DNA of 64,000 nt, taken from NCBI GenBank assembly GCA_019916065.1, contig CM034233.1, positions 310,001 to 374,000 of the forward strand, given 5' to 3'. A program made the position numbers and the translations under genes. Of this stretch, positions 48,214 through 61,981 are shown piece by piece (positions within the stretch are counted from its first letter, which is position 1; each line of letters starts with the position of its first letter). The notes under the pieces were generated by a model. The model was given only the letters and a program-made list of their open reading frames with translations, had not been told where the DNA came from and did not search any database. Source of the DNA: Vitellaria paradoxa. Taxonomy: Eukaryota; Streptophyta; Magnoliopsida; Ericales; Sapotaceae.

Positions 48214-50600
48214 GATGGCCTTGCCAGAGGGCATGAGGGGATGGAGACTACGAGTTTTTAAAAATTTGAAATTCAAAATTTATATATATATATATATGCA
48301 TATATATATTTGTATATTATATTTTGTAAAATTATACAAATTATACTTTTTAAATAGAGAATTAATTTTTTTAAATAAATAAAGAGTTAATTATTCTTTT
48401 TGACATTTGTCCTATATTATCAAAACTTCACCACTATTCGATTAGTTGATTGTTACAACTTTTCCTTTCTACCCATATTATCTACAAAGGACATTCGTAT
48501 CTATACAATAATATAATTTATTGATTTGACATTTATATATTTTTAACCATTAGATTTATTCAATGGTTATGTTTACTTTGTTTCTCTCTTTAATTTAATT
48601 GTCTTTTCGATCACATCACATAAAAACATAATTCCTCATTGTCCATATATTTTTTGAATACTTTTTATATATAAAAGTTTTTAAATTAATATTTTACATT
48701 AAACAATAAAATTGCACATTAAACAATGTATGAATATTTTTTTTATTTAAACAATGTTAGCTAAATTTTTTTAATTTTAAAAAAATATATTTAAATTTTG
48801 TTTTCTTCTTTAGAAATTTATTAAAAATAAACATTTAAATTAAAATTTTAATTTTAATGTGCTTAAAATTTAAATTTTAAATAGATATACTTTTACACTT
48901 TTTGTGTTATTTATATAATAAAAAAGCTTAATATTTTGAATTTGAGATATTTTCAACTGTTAGATTTGTTGAATGATCAAGATTATTATTATTATTTTTT
49001 TATACTTTTCTCATATTTTCATATAAAAGATTTTAAATTAATATTTTAAAAAATGTAATAATATTTTTAAGCCATGGAATTAGTAGATTATCTTTTTTGG
49101 GGAATGAAAGGATGCAGCGGTATTTTAATTATCTGGCTACAAGATGAGAAATTATCATTCATTAACTCGTTGCTAATAATTTCTTCTATCTAGTACTAAA
49201 TATAAAATTTTTTTCAAATTTTTGAATTTAAAATATTTTCAACTGTTAGATTTGATCAGTAGTTAAAATTATTTTTCCTTTTTTCTTGATCTTCCTTTTT
49301 TTGAATACTTTTTAATAATATCATACATTAAACAATGTATAGATACTGATTAAAAAAAGTCACTTAAATTTTGTTATTGTTAAAAAAATATATTTAAACT
49401 TTAATTTTTTAAATTTTATTAAAAATAAACATTTAAATTTCAATTTCAATTTTAATGTGCTTAAAATTTAAATTTTAAATATATACACTTTTTTAATCTT
49501 TGTGTTATTTATATAATGAGGAATCTTAAAATTTTGAATTTGAAATATTTTTAATTGTTAGATTTGCTGAATGGCTAAAACTATTTTTCTTTTGCTCTAA
49601 CTCTTTTTATATTTTTTTGAATACATTTTATATAAAAGATTTTAAATTAATATTTTAAAAATGTGATAATATTTTTAATAAATATATAAAAGATTTTAAA
49701 ATTTTTTGAATTTGAAATATTTGTAATTGTTGAATTTATTCAATAATCAGAATTATTTTTCTTTTTCTTTCATGTTTCCTATATTTTTTGAATAATTTAT
49801 ATAAAAAAAATTTAAATTAATATTTAAAAAAGTGTTAATATTTTTAGTAAATATATAAAATATTTTATAAATTTTCAAATTTGTAATATTTTTTTAATAT
49901 TTTTAGTAAATATATAAAAGATTTAAAAAATTTTTAAATTTGAAATATTTTTAACTGTTGAATTTACTTAATGGACAGAATTATTTTTTCTATCACTCTT
50001 CTCATAATATTTTTAATAAATAATAAAATTTTATACATTTATTAAATATTAGTATGAATACTTTAATCTTTTTTATTAATAATTTTTATTTTTATTAGTG
50101 ATTTTTTTATCATATGATGTGATGTGCCTTGCACGGATGTCATGGACGTCGACAGTGTGGGTGGGTGCGCGGACGCTTGGCAAGGGACCGGTGGTAGGTC
50201 CGATGTACCGGTGCATCTGGTGCACCAGGGACCGTTGAATCAAATTCAGCACAGTGACCTGAGTTTGATCCAACGGTCCTTAGTACACCATATGTACCGG
50301 TGCACCCGACCTACCCTTAACCCCTTGGCAAGATGGCCTCGCCCAATGACACGAGGGGATGGAGACTAGGAGTCTTCTAAAATTTGAAATTTAAACTTTA
50401 TATATATATATATATATATATATTTGTATACAATATTTTATAAAATTATACAAATTATATTTTTTAAATAGAGATTTAATTATTTTTTAAAGAAATAAAG
50501 AATTAATTATTTTTTTGATATTTGTCTTACATTATCAAAGCCTCGCCACTATTTAATTAGCTAACTGTTACAATTTATCTTTGTACTTATATTATCTACA
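48214..50600. repeat. AT-rich dispersed and tandem repeats
   Basis: 48214-48490 and 50326-50595 are direct repeats (GAGGGGATGGAGACTA, a long (TA)n, then ATTATCTACAAA.GACAT). Between them, 48500-50080 holds several degenerate copies of a motif with GAATTTGAAATATTTTTAAC, TTTTTTGAATACTTTTTATA and TAATATTTTTAATAAATATA at intervals of roughly 200-350 bp. Non-coding. Confidence 0.65.
50193..50315. mobile_element. 123-bp near-perfect hairpin (foldback MITE or small-RNA precursor)
   Basis: Arms of about 57 bp are inverted copies: the left starts GGTAGGTCCGATGTACCGGT, and the complement of the right starts GGTAGGTCGGGTGCACCGGT. Both end near GGACCGTTG.ATCAAA.TCAG. The loop is about 9 nt (CACAGTGAC). 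The GC content is higher than that of its surroundings. Confidence 0.75.
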
Positions 50601-50846
50601 AATGACATATCAAACTATTTGAAGGTCTAATTTGAAAAGAAAAAAATTAGGCCTAAAAAAATTTTTTAGGTATAACTTTTGGAGCCGCAATTCGTAATTG
50701 ATGGTAATATTTGCTAGCCTCTCCAAATAACATAAACGGAAGAGATGATAGACGTAAAGGGATACACAAATGAGAAGGAAATTAAATAAAATTAGCTTGA
50801 CACAAAACCCATTCGTACGATTCATCATAATTTGCTAGCTAATACC

Positions 50847-51168
50847 AAAGAAAATAATTGTGGAATAAATCCCTTTGCAATTGCATTGCAATATTCCAAC
50901 AAAAGGGAAAAGCTACCAGATATTGCTCTTCTTCAATTTGCTATTAGTCAAATAACATTGCTATTTTCTCAGTTTCTCAAAAAAATAAAATAAAATAAAA
51001 ATAAGGTATTATAATATTCACAAATATGCTATCAGTCGTTATAAGATATACAATACAAAGAAAGATAAATAAATAAGCACAAAAAGAGAAGTGTGTATAA
51101 GGTCGGCCAATGATCGAAATCCTCCTCCTCCTCATCATGCCTTTTGAAGTTCAGTGGATCATAGTTGG
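50847..51168 (-). other. TNL4 3' flank and probable 3' UTR
   Basis: Nearly identical to 10877-11210. No open frame. Confidence 0.5.
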
Positions 51169-51540
51169 CTATACCATACGATATCGAATCTTTGTTGCCT
51201 CATCTTTATAGGGGCTTCGACGAAAATAATCTGCCGCTTCACCTGATCGCAAATAGAACATGTGTAGGTGTGGTCCACGTGGTTTAGGATAATGACCAGA
51301 AGCATGCGGACCAGAAGCACCTCGGTAAACAACACAAAAAGCATACGGAACAGAAATCTGAGGCACAGCGGTGCCCTGACCCGTGAACCATTCTGGAATC
51401 TCACTTCCGGGAAGAGCAACATCGACCCCCTCTTTCTTACCAATAGAAACTCTCTGCAGCAGCAAGAGATTTAAATCACTTTTTAATTAAAAAATCACAT
51501 CCACATACATTATTAACTAACTGACGTTCAGCTTAATTTC

Positions 51541-51579
<39 letters not shown>

Positions 51580-54500
51580 GCAAATATCATAATTATTAAG
51601 TGCTAAGTACGAACGGTACCTGAGAGAACCATTGCATAACTGTATCCAAAAAGCTGTCCTCTTGATTTTCTACCAGACCGATGCAGTTCACTAATGAAAT
51701 ATAATTCAAGATTTCACTACACCTGCTAAATACGCCTGGAACTACTCTTGTTAATGATGTACAATTATTTGCAAATAGCGCTTCTAGTCCAGATGGAAGC
51801 TTTGGCAATTCTTCAATGTTGGTTTCGCTTAGATCTAGCCAATCCAAATTTTCTAAGCAGCCGAGATCATTTGGAAGGACTCCATCTAATATATGAGCAC
51901 CACGCAGATCTAGCTTTCTTAAGCCACACAAATTTGTTAAACAAGACAGAGCTATCCTCCCCTCACACTTTCTCAAGTTTAACGATCCCAGTGATGCCGA
52001 GGATGGTATTTGTTCAATAGCACTGCCTTCAGCTTTAATTCTCCTCAAAGTTTGCATATTACTTATACTCCCAGGTAACCTTGTTATCTTTTTACACCCT
52101 TGGAGTGAAATTGTTTCCAGTCCACTGAGTTGCTCAATTGACGAGGGTAACTCTTTTATACTGGTGCGATCCAAATAAAGTGCTGACAACTTCTCCATCT
52201 TATCTACGATTTCTGGAAACTTCTCAAATTTTAGGCACCAACGCAGATCAAGCCTCTGAAGAGATTCAAGGTGAATTTCGTCTGCAAGACTTTTAAGATT
52301 ACTGCATCCATTCATAAGTACAAACCTCAGCTTTTTATGGAAGGCAATGGAAGGATGCACCTCTTCCAACGTTGTACATCCAATGAGGTTCAACTCCACA
52401 AGATTTGGTAACCCTTCGAAGTCGGGAGTCCTTTCTAAGTTCTGGGAGCAAGTAAGACACAAGGACCTCAACTTTCCAAGAGTCTGTCACAAAATACACA
52501 GTACAAGAGATATATAAATAGATATAATCACAAATTTAACAAAGAAAACATGCTTAATAGACAATTATTACGTACCTTTCTACCCTTCCAAAGTTCTGTA
52601 ATCCTACTGTGATGCAGGTTAAGTTCAACAAGATTATCAGGTATAAAACTTGTCGGTAAAGATTTGGAAGGGTATTCACTCCATTTAAGGGAAACTAATT
52701 TGTTCGAAAGATATTCAATTTGAGCGCCCGTAGAAAATCGAGCATTATAAACTCTGAGTATCCTTAGTTTGTTCATCTTTTTGAAGACTTCCGGATTGAA
52801 GTTCACATCTTTTGGTTGAGGAAACGACATCCGTATGGCTTCAACTGCATCCGTAACCTGTAAAGCACCAACAACGAAAGAATAACAAGTGTGTAATCTA
52901 TAATAAGATAGCCTAGATGAATTTTAAAATTTGTATTGATGAAAATGTGGCATCTAATATATATGCGTATGAAAACAAACACTCTTACTGTATTTTCCAT
53001 TAATGCCTGACAAGCATCTTCAGCATTCCAAATCCTACTGCGTCTTCCAGGCTCTCTGTTCTCAGACCGAACAATATGCTGTCCCATTTCTCGTATTAGA
53101 TCATGCATTTGAACGTTCTCAATCGAAGAAAGAGTTACGAGAGACTTTTTAATGAGAGCCTTTATTCCAGTTATTGGGTGAAAACCACAAGCCTCAAATA
53201 TTCTTGTTACCTCAGCTTTAGAAAATGAGTGAAAAAAGCAAGCAAGATCTAAGAAAATTTCCTTTTCTAGTTCATCCAGTCTATCAAAACTGATTTTAAG
53301 CACCGCACGGATATTCTCGTTTCCAATTTTTTTTAATTTGCCCAGTGTGTCCTCCCACTCTATTAGGTCCATATCACATAGAAGACTGCCCAAAACTACA
53401 AGAGCTAATGGAAGACCACCAGCATATTGTACAATATTGCGTGAGAGGTGCACATAATCTTGAGGAGGGTAACTCTCTTTGAAGGCCTCTAAAGAGAGGA
53501 GCTGCAGGGCTTCATTTGTACCCAGTGCCTCAACCTCGTAACTTGTATGCGCTCCAAGTCTAGCTAGCAAATGAGCATCTCTGCTCGTAATGATAATCCT
53601 ACTTCCAGAACCAGCCCAACGAAAACTTCTAGGAAATGCATCGAATTGTTGGGCAATTGCGTCCACATCGTCAATAACAATCAAAACTCTTTCATGACAG
53701 AGTTTGGACACTAACGAATTGAGTTCTTTCCGTAGTGCTTCTAAAGCGCGTTCTCCTTTGAATTCTCCAATTGCTAGAAAGCTACTATCTTTAAATTGAT
53801 AAGCAATCCGATCATAGACAACTCTGGCAAGAGTAGTCTTACCGATTCCGGGCATTCCCCATATCCCTACAACGCGAACATCATTGGATCCTCCTATGCT
53901 TAACATGGAACACACTTTCTCCGCCCGATCTTTTATTCCAACCAAACCTTGTTCGCGTATAATAATACTTGAAAGGGGGGAGCCCAACTTTTCACAGATA
54001 TCATTAGTAATTTCTTGGATGCATGTTGCCTCGTGCCTGCATTAATTAATTTCAATCGGATACTTGATTGTAGTATTATTATTAGTTTCTAAAAGAAATT
54101 TTCAAATCAAACTGAAACTTAAATTTGGAACAAAGGCATCCAAATGTCTATAACAGAGGGCTACTGTTTTTGAAGTTCATTATGTGATAAAAAGAAATGC
54201 TTTTATTAAATAGTTTGTAGGAAATTTGAATGGTTGTCTGTTCAGTAACATTTATATTTATTATTTTTAGTTTACAATATATATAAAAATTTTTGAAAAT
54301 TAGCAATAAAAATATAATCGATAAATTTGTTTTTAGTTTTATGTTGCCAAAAAAATAAAAAAAATTAAAAAAACATAAATAGAAAAATCATGTTTTCAAT
54401 CTTTTGTTATAATCACATTAAATAAATATTTTATTAAGTTAAAATTATTTTTAATAAATAATATATTATAATAATTTATTTTATTAAAATTAAAATAATA

Positions 54501-56341
54501 ATTTATGATTAGAATGATTTATTTTAATAAACTAAAATTATTTTTTCTAGACAATAATTACATATTAAAATATTTATTTTATTAAAACTAAATTAATCAT
54601 AATTAAAATAATGTTTTGTTTTTAAAATGATTTATTTTATTAGATTAAAAATATTTTTTAAAAAATAATAATTATATCTTAAAGTAATTTATTTTACTAA
54701 AATTAAAATTATAACAATTACATATTAAAATAATTTATTTATTTAAATTGAAATCACTATTAAAATAATAATTTATAATTAAAATGATTTATTTTATTAA
54801 AATATGTTTTTCAATTAAATTAATTTTAATAAATAAAATAATAATTTATTATTAAATTATGTTATATATTAATATATTATATTAAAAGTAGTATTATTAA
54901 AATAAATATTTTATAAATTAAATTAATTTATTAAAATCTATTTTATTAAATTAAATATTTAAAGTAATATCAAATATATTTTATTAAATCCTATAAATTT
55001 TTATTAAAAATTTAATTTTATTAAAAAATAAAAAAAATGAATATTTTGTTACAATAAACTTAATTACTGTGAACAAAATTACATTAATTAACAAACATGT
55101 TTTTTGTTTTTATTTTAGAGGAAAAAATCATAATTAAAAATAAAAAATTTAAAAACAAAAACAGTTAAACACTTAGAAAGGAAAAATATAAATATTATCA
55201 AACGGTTCCTCAACCCCGAACGGAAAGGTTTGAAAATGAAAATAAAAACCTGACTCCGGATGGGACTTTTTTGATTTTTTCAGAATCCAGATTCATTACT
55301 TTCTACTGTAGATCATGAGGCATTAAGTCCTTTCTATTCCTTCCTAATATATATATATATAATAGTAATACATTTGCTGAACTTTGCATTAAAAAGCAAT
55401 TTCAAAGACACTGCATATAGCACTTATATGCTAGGGATATTAAAAACATGAAGAAAACTTTGAGAAATTTTCAATTGTTCCCGTGAAAATTTGAACAAAT
55501 ATCAAAGTTTTGCAATCTGCCCAACAGGATCTAAATCAAATGAGTTTCGTGGGCCATTCAAGTTTTCTGAAAATTAAGATGATGATGGTATGCATGTAAA
55601 TTTCAGATTTTAGAGGCCTTTTTCTAATTTAAAATTAGTAGAAAAAAGAGGAGATCGAAAAAGCAGCAAATTTTAACAAACAAAATGCAAGTTATTCTTT
55701 TCGACAAATTATACATCAGTTGATCTAGTTGAAGTTTGGCAGAATAAAAAAAAAAAAAAAAAGTGCGTTCAAAAGTGGGTGTAATTATAACTGTAAAGAG
55801 GACTGATTTAAGTAAAAGTTAGTAAAGATAAGTTTTACCCATTTGCAATCTTTTCCGTGTCCCACCCTGAAATACTTGCAGCATTTTTAAGAGCGGTCTT
55901 CCATATTTGCACCTTCTCCATTTTCTGTGCGCAATCTCTCTTACGCTTGTTGAAGGCTCGTGCAAAACTCCCTTGTAGATTTCGAACGTGAGATGGATAT
56001 ACTTTGTAGAAGACAGGCAATACCTTCTGTCCCTTCATCTCCTTGCATTCAAGGATCTTAACCAGCTCGTCCAAGCACCACGAGGAAGAGGCATAGTTTT
56101 CAGAGAAAACAATCAAGGCAAGCCTCGATTGCTCTATGGCTTCCAATAGTGCTGGCGAAATGTCTTCCCCTCTTTTAAGTTGCTTGTCATCTATGAACGC
56201 GTGCAATCCTTTGCGACGCAATGATTCGTAAAGATGACCCACAAAGTTGTTGCGGGTGTCCTCACCGCTAAAACTCAAAAACACATCATATTTGCATGGA
56301 TAAGCAGGCGAAGAGGAAAACGAAGAGGAAGAGGAAGCCAT
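51169..56341 (-). CDS. TNL4: A-type TIR-NBS-LRR resistance gene, apparently intact
   Basis: Five exons with GT-AG junctions and a continuous frame: 55839-56341, 52989-54036, 52576-52857, 51620-52483, 51169-51453, giving 2982 bp or 993 residues. TIR is about 17-165 (YDVFLSF, GEDTR, putative catalytic Glu in WCLDEL at 92). NB-ARC: GMPGIGKT 228-235, LIVIDD 286-291, GSRIIITSRD, GGLPLAL, MHD 478-480. LRRs run about 520-890. A short C-JID-like end (ALPGSEIPEWF) fills 900-993. Notable: SFSGED for SFRGED, VYPSHV where paralogues have VDPSHV, and a NB-ARC interval 19 residues shorter than TNL3 between RNBS-A and kinase-2. Expected role: effector sensing in the cytoplasm or nucleus, with TIR NADase signalling. 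The ligand is unknown. Confidence 0.92.
54232..55214. repeat. AT-rich inverted-repeat element in TNL4 intron 1
   Basis: The longest of the three homologous intron elements (about 980 bp). The left end reads GGTTGTCTGTTCAGTAACAT and the right end ends ATTATCAAACGGTTCCTCAA. Confidence 0.6.
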
Positions 56342-56449
56342 TAGAAAATTAATTGATTAGAATCAGATATCAGAACATAAGGAGAGAGACCCCTCTTTTT
56401 TTATTAGGCTTAGTTATTCTGAATTTGCTTCAGCCATTGCTGGAGGAGT

Positions 56450-56477
56450 ATATGTATATTTTCAGTCAACACGTCAA
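56450..56477 (-). promoter_or_regulatory. TNL4 putative core promoter
   Basis: A TATA-like ATATACATAT lies at about 56450-56459 on the minus strand, roughly 110 bp upstream of the ATG, with TTGACT (56464-56469, W-box) and TTGACG (56472-56477) just upstream. It parallels TNL1. Confidence 0.45.
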
Positions 56478-56659
56478 TCTAGTAATTGGCTCGTTTACAT
56501 TCCAACGAAATTTCGACAAAATTTCTGACTAACTTCGTCGAAATTTCTATCATATTTGAAAAGAAAAGAAAAAGGACACTTTATTGACCCGGGTGTTGCT
56601 GTGTTTTCTCCTGTGTGCTTCCATGCTCCTTCCCTCACCGACTTCACTTGCCTAACAGG

Positions 56660-59600
56660 ATACACTTACCGCCCTAGGTGAATGGAAGGTGAGAGGAAAT
56701 GAATAAGAGAAGGGGAAAATATTTACACTGTGGAAGGAGGTAATCAGGTAAATGGGGGGAGGGGAAGGAAATTGAGTAACTCATTCACCTCTGTTAATCA
56801 ATTTTCTTTCATCCCAATTTGAAAGAAAATGAATGTAAAAATATTTTAAAGTGTATTTTTTTAATTTTACTCTTAGTATTTTTTATTATTTTTAAAAATA
56901 TCTCTCATAAATAAATATATTTTAAAAGATATTACAATATTTTTAATTATATTCTTTATTTTACTCTCTATTCTCTTTCTCATTTATCTCAAATAATAAT
57001 AATAATAATTAACGTACATTCACTTTCCTTCCTTTTCCCCTCATGTAAGTGGAGTCTAAAAAGAAAAAAGAAAAAAAAAAAAAAAAGAGCTAACTTAAAC
57101 TAACTACCAACTAATTATTAATTTTTTTTTTTTTTGAGAAGGGGAAAAAACTAAATTTTCAGTAAATAACTTTTTAACTTTTTATTAATTTAATTTTTCT
57201 ATTCTTTAAAATTAAAAAATTTATTTAAGATGTGAGATGATAAAATTAATCATTTTAGAAAAAAAAAGATAAAAAGTTATTAACTAATAATTAAGCTACT
57301 ACCTTCTACTTCCCAAACGTTCACTTACTTTAATTTCCTTTTTCTCTCTTCCCCTCCTATTTCCTCAAACAAAGGCTTAGTTTTGATTTATTTTCTTACA
57401 TTGCCTGTGTAAATCCCATGTCCACCAGCTTCCAAAAAAAAATTCCACGCTTCTCAGGAGTTCCCACCTATACCAAACAAATCCCGGACAAAATGCCGAA
57501 CAAAGCCCATTTCAAGACTTCAATTTCGGCTCCTACAACCATGGTAAAGAAAATTTTTCAAATTTTAAAATATCTCTTGAATTTATCCTAAATATTTTTT
57601 TTCTAGACTGGAATTCCGAAATTATTTTTAAATTTTATGAATAATTTCCAAATCCAGGTTGAAGTTTTAAGGTATCATTCAACTTGAATTTGAAGTTTCA
57701 ATAATTATTAAAATTTAAAATTATTTTTAAATTTTATGAATAATTTCCAAATTCAAGAGCGGTCCTTCAAATTTAAGTTGAAGTTTTAATTATTCTGAAT
57801 TTGCTTCAGCCATTGCTAGAGAAGTATATATTTTCAGCCAACACATCAAACGAGTTATTGGTTTGTTTACATTTCAACAAAATTTTTGAGTAATGTCGTC
57901 GAAATTGTCTATTATAATTAAAAAAGGGACACTTTCTTGACCCGGGTGTTGCTGCGTCTTCTCCCGTGTGCTTCCGCACTCCTTCCCTCACCTACTTCAC
58001 TTGCTTGTTCGGACCGAATAAAAAATTTAGTACCAAGAAGAGCCAATTCATATAAATTTTAATATTTTTTCTCAACTTTTAAAATATAATATCAGAATCG
58101 AACAATTTATTTAAGTATTTTGAACAACTAATATAAATTAATGGACATTAATTTAAAAATTTAAACAATTATATAAAACTCATTTATATATTCGGTTAAA
58201 AATTATTCAATTAACTAATTTAAATTATTAATAGTCAACTCAAAAATTAAGTCTCATATCTTATGAATGACCTAACTAAAAAATTAAGTTTTATATATTA
58301 TTAATAATCTAATATAAAAGGGTTCGGTGACCATATTTAAAAAAAAAATACATTTATAAATATCTTGTGTTAGATATATGAATTTTTTTTTTTTTTCAAA
58401 ACTTAGAGAGCCATAGCCTCCCATTGTCATAGTATAGGTGTGACCCTGCTTACCTAACAATATACACCTACCACCCATCAATTTACAAATTTAGCCCTTG
58501 GTGAATGGAGGTAAAAGAGAGTAAATAAGAAAAGCAAAAAATATTTACATTGTTAGGGAGAAGGTGAATGAGATGAAAGGAAAGTAAATGGAGGAAACTC
58601 ATTCACCTCCACAAATCAATTTTCTTTCATCTCTAATTTAGGAGGGAATGAGTATAAAAATATTTGAAGGTGTGTTTTCTCTATTTTGCACTTAGTATTC
58701 TTTATTATTTTCACACATATCTATTACAAATAAATAAAATTTAAAAAGTATAATGATATTTTTAACTATATTCTATATCAAATAAAAAAATAATTAACCT
58801 CCATTCTCATCTGTTCCCTTTCCCCTCGTTTAATTTAGTTCCCTTCCCCTCTCTCCTCCCCTCTCATTTTCCCAAAACAAAGGCTTAGTTTTGATTTGTT
58901 TTCTTGTATTGCCCGTGTAAATTCCACGAACACCAGCTTCCAAAAAAATTCCACGGCTGCCTGGAGTCCATATCAAACAGATCCTCGACAAAATGCCAAA
59001 CAAAACCCATTTCAAGACTTCACTTTCAGCTCCCACAACCATAGTAAAGAAATTTTCCAAATTTTTTTAAAATCCCCTCAATTTATCCTTATTTTTTTTC
59101 TAGACAAAAGAATTTTAATTACACCCTGCATATTTAAAAGAATTATAAATTATTTTTAAATTTTATGAATAATTTTCAAATTCAAGTGGAAAATGAAATA
59201 TGAACTTTTAAGTAAGTGCATACTATTTTATTTTCTTCTTTTACAATTAAAAAAATTGTTTTGACAATTTGTAAGGTAATTTGGAATGCATTTAAGTTTT
59301 TCATATTTTATATACGTGTGAATAAACTTGCATTAAAAAAATAATTAAAAAAATGCTATGGATGTGTTCTATAAATTTTTCAAACTAATACCTATCACAA
59401 CTTAATTTATCTATATTTTAGTGTATAAGACTTGGGATCTAAAGAATCAAGACAAAAAATTTTCCAATTACGTAAGAAACTTCCTAAACAAACCAAGATT
59501 AGGTACTCCTAAAATGTAAAACTTCCCAATAAACATTTTAATCCAAATTCTTAATTGAATTTTCTACTACAATTTATCAAATAATAGTAATCCTATTTAG

Positions 59601-60846
59601 TTAAAGAATTTGCCAATAAGTGAATTAAAACTTAATAGTTACTGTATCCTCAATGTTCCTAGCCAATTGAAATTAAGGTGATCTATAATTGAATAATCAA
59701 AATAACAGTCAAAACCATTGTGAATTTGTGGGAGCGGCACTTTAAAATATTTAACCTATAAAAGTGTTTTGTAATTATAAAATTACAATTTCACGTCATT
59801 TCAATCAAAGTTATGGTAAAATTTTCTACAAGAATATCATCTCTCTTAAGGATGTGTTTAAATCAAAATTTTATCATGAAAAAAAAGGGGGGATTCAAAA
59901 TTATTCAATTTGTTTGATTTGTAAAAAATAATGAGGAGAAGCTTGAGATTTAATAAATACAAAATAATTAAATTTAAAAAATTAATTTATTGACGAATGT
60001 CTTTTATTTTAATTTATTTTTTAATTCACCTGAATAATATATATTTGTGATTTTATGTTTCTTTTCCTTGTCCTTTTTCATCCCAATTCCCCCCCCTTTT
60101 TTATTCCCTTTCTTTTCCCTTGCTAAATGCTCACTTCAAACACACCCAGAATAAATAATAATTGAATCAATGCATTAACTTGATTTTTTGTCTTTAATTT
60201 ATTGATGTATATCTTTTATTTTAATTTGTTTTTTAATTCACTAGAATAATAATATGTATTTGTGATTCTATGTTTGTTTTCCTTTTCTTTTTTCATCCCA
60301 ATTTCTTTTTTTTTTAATTTCTTTTTTTTCCACACACTAGATCTCACTCCAAATAAACCCTAAAAAATAATAGTTAAATTGATGCATTTAGATACTGAAC
60401 TTGATTTTCTATATTTTTCAAGACATGCACGCGAGCAATCTTGCATCACACTGTAGATTCCCATGATTCATATCAACACAACACCGGTCGGTCTCGTATT
60501 CTTTTTTTCTAATCATTTTCTTTATTTTTGGTTGTTATGCATCCAATAAATTAACACAATTTCATTAAAACAAGCCATAGCGTCCAGAAAATGTATTGAT
60601 TAAGGAGCCATATATATAAATTAGCTTCGATAAGAATTATGCATGAAGCCAGAATAGGAACTATGGTACAACATTAGAGCTCGTGGCTTATTATGATTGT
60701 TAAAATTATTATAAATATCTTACATTTTGTAATTAAAAAATTTAAAATATGAAGAGTTTTCCCAGCCAAAATTCAATGAAATTACTACTTTTTAGTAAAT
60801 CCTGGTATTTTGGTCATATTCATTTAATACTTTTGATTCCGTTCAT
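56660..60846. other. 5' spacer of unit R, no gene seen
   Basis: AT-rich. Contains a second promoter-module copy at about 57785-58010 without the 302-bp MITE seen in L. A further block (58490-59060) resembles parts of 56680-57540, so the spacer itself has internal duplication. Only short unsupported frames. Confidence 0.6.
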
Positions 60847-61891
60847 ACATGAAGCGACTAGTTTGATTAACAATTAACTAATTAAGGGGTACTTGGATGA
60901 AAAAAAATAAAGTAAAAGAAAAGTATAAAAAATTGATGTAAAAGTAATATGTAATAAAATTTGATTGGAGAAAATTGATAATTTTTTATGGCCTTTAGTA
61001 ACTTTCATTGAAATTCAGTAAACCAAACTGTAATGAGACTACAAATGAACAGAACTCACTGATGTGAATAGAAGGAAAAGGGTAGACAAAAGATAAAAGT
61101 ATAACTTTTCTTCAAAGGAACAAGATAGAATTATGGAAGGGTGAACATTGCAATAATGGAGGTGCTCGGCATTTTCAAAAGGAAGATTGTACAAATGAGG
61201 ATGATGAGACAAACCGAATGACTATTATTTTCAGATCAACCGTCGATCACGCACACGTGAAAGGCTTAGATCGAACAATCAGCCCTCTCAATCTCAGCTG
61301 TCCAGTGGAATAGGAAAGGAAGGTCTGAGATGTATTTGAAGTAAGTGGAGGTTGGTGAAAATTAATAAGGTTGGTAGTGTAATGGCTTAAAACTTCCAGA
61401 AGAAGCTTATTACTTAAATAGTGAAGGAAAGTGGATTGTCAGTGGGTATTCGGGTTAACGGATAAAGGATATGGGCTGAAGTTTAAATAAAAGAATTGGG
61501 CCACAGCAATTGGGTGGGCTAAGGATATGTTGGAGGCCAAGAGAGTTGCTGAGCTGAAACTTAAGCCTTCCTAACTATGGGCCGAATCATCCTTGGATTG
61601 GTTTGTCTTGTTTCAACTGTATTGTAATAACTGTCTAGTTTGTTAGAAGTAGTTAGTAACTATAGTTAGTTAACCACAATTAGTTACAAGAACTATTACA
61701 ATTCAGCTACTATAAAAGTATTGTAATTTATCAATAAAAGGGGGGAAATTCTTAGAGAATCCTCTTCGTTTGAAGGTCGGAAGTCCTCGAAGTCTTCCAA
61801 AACTCTCTTCCATTCTTGTTCTTGAAACACCATTGTTAGAAGTAGGTCCAAGCAGCAAGGAAGGTTGTTCCACAAACACTCCTAAGTTGAA
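60847..61891. mobile_element. 1045-bp insertion of unknown class (unit R copy)
   Basis: Same element and same CGTTCAT flanking repeats (60840-60846, 61892-61898) as 8299-9343. Identical length indicates insertion before L and R separated. Confidence 0.55.
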
Positions 61892-61981
61892 CGTTCATGC
61901 ATGCATGCAAAACAACATACATGAAGTGTCCAAAGTAAATAAAAAGTATGCAGTTTAATGGTGGGCCATCCTTGCTTCTCC

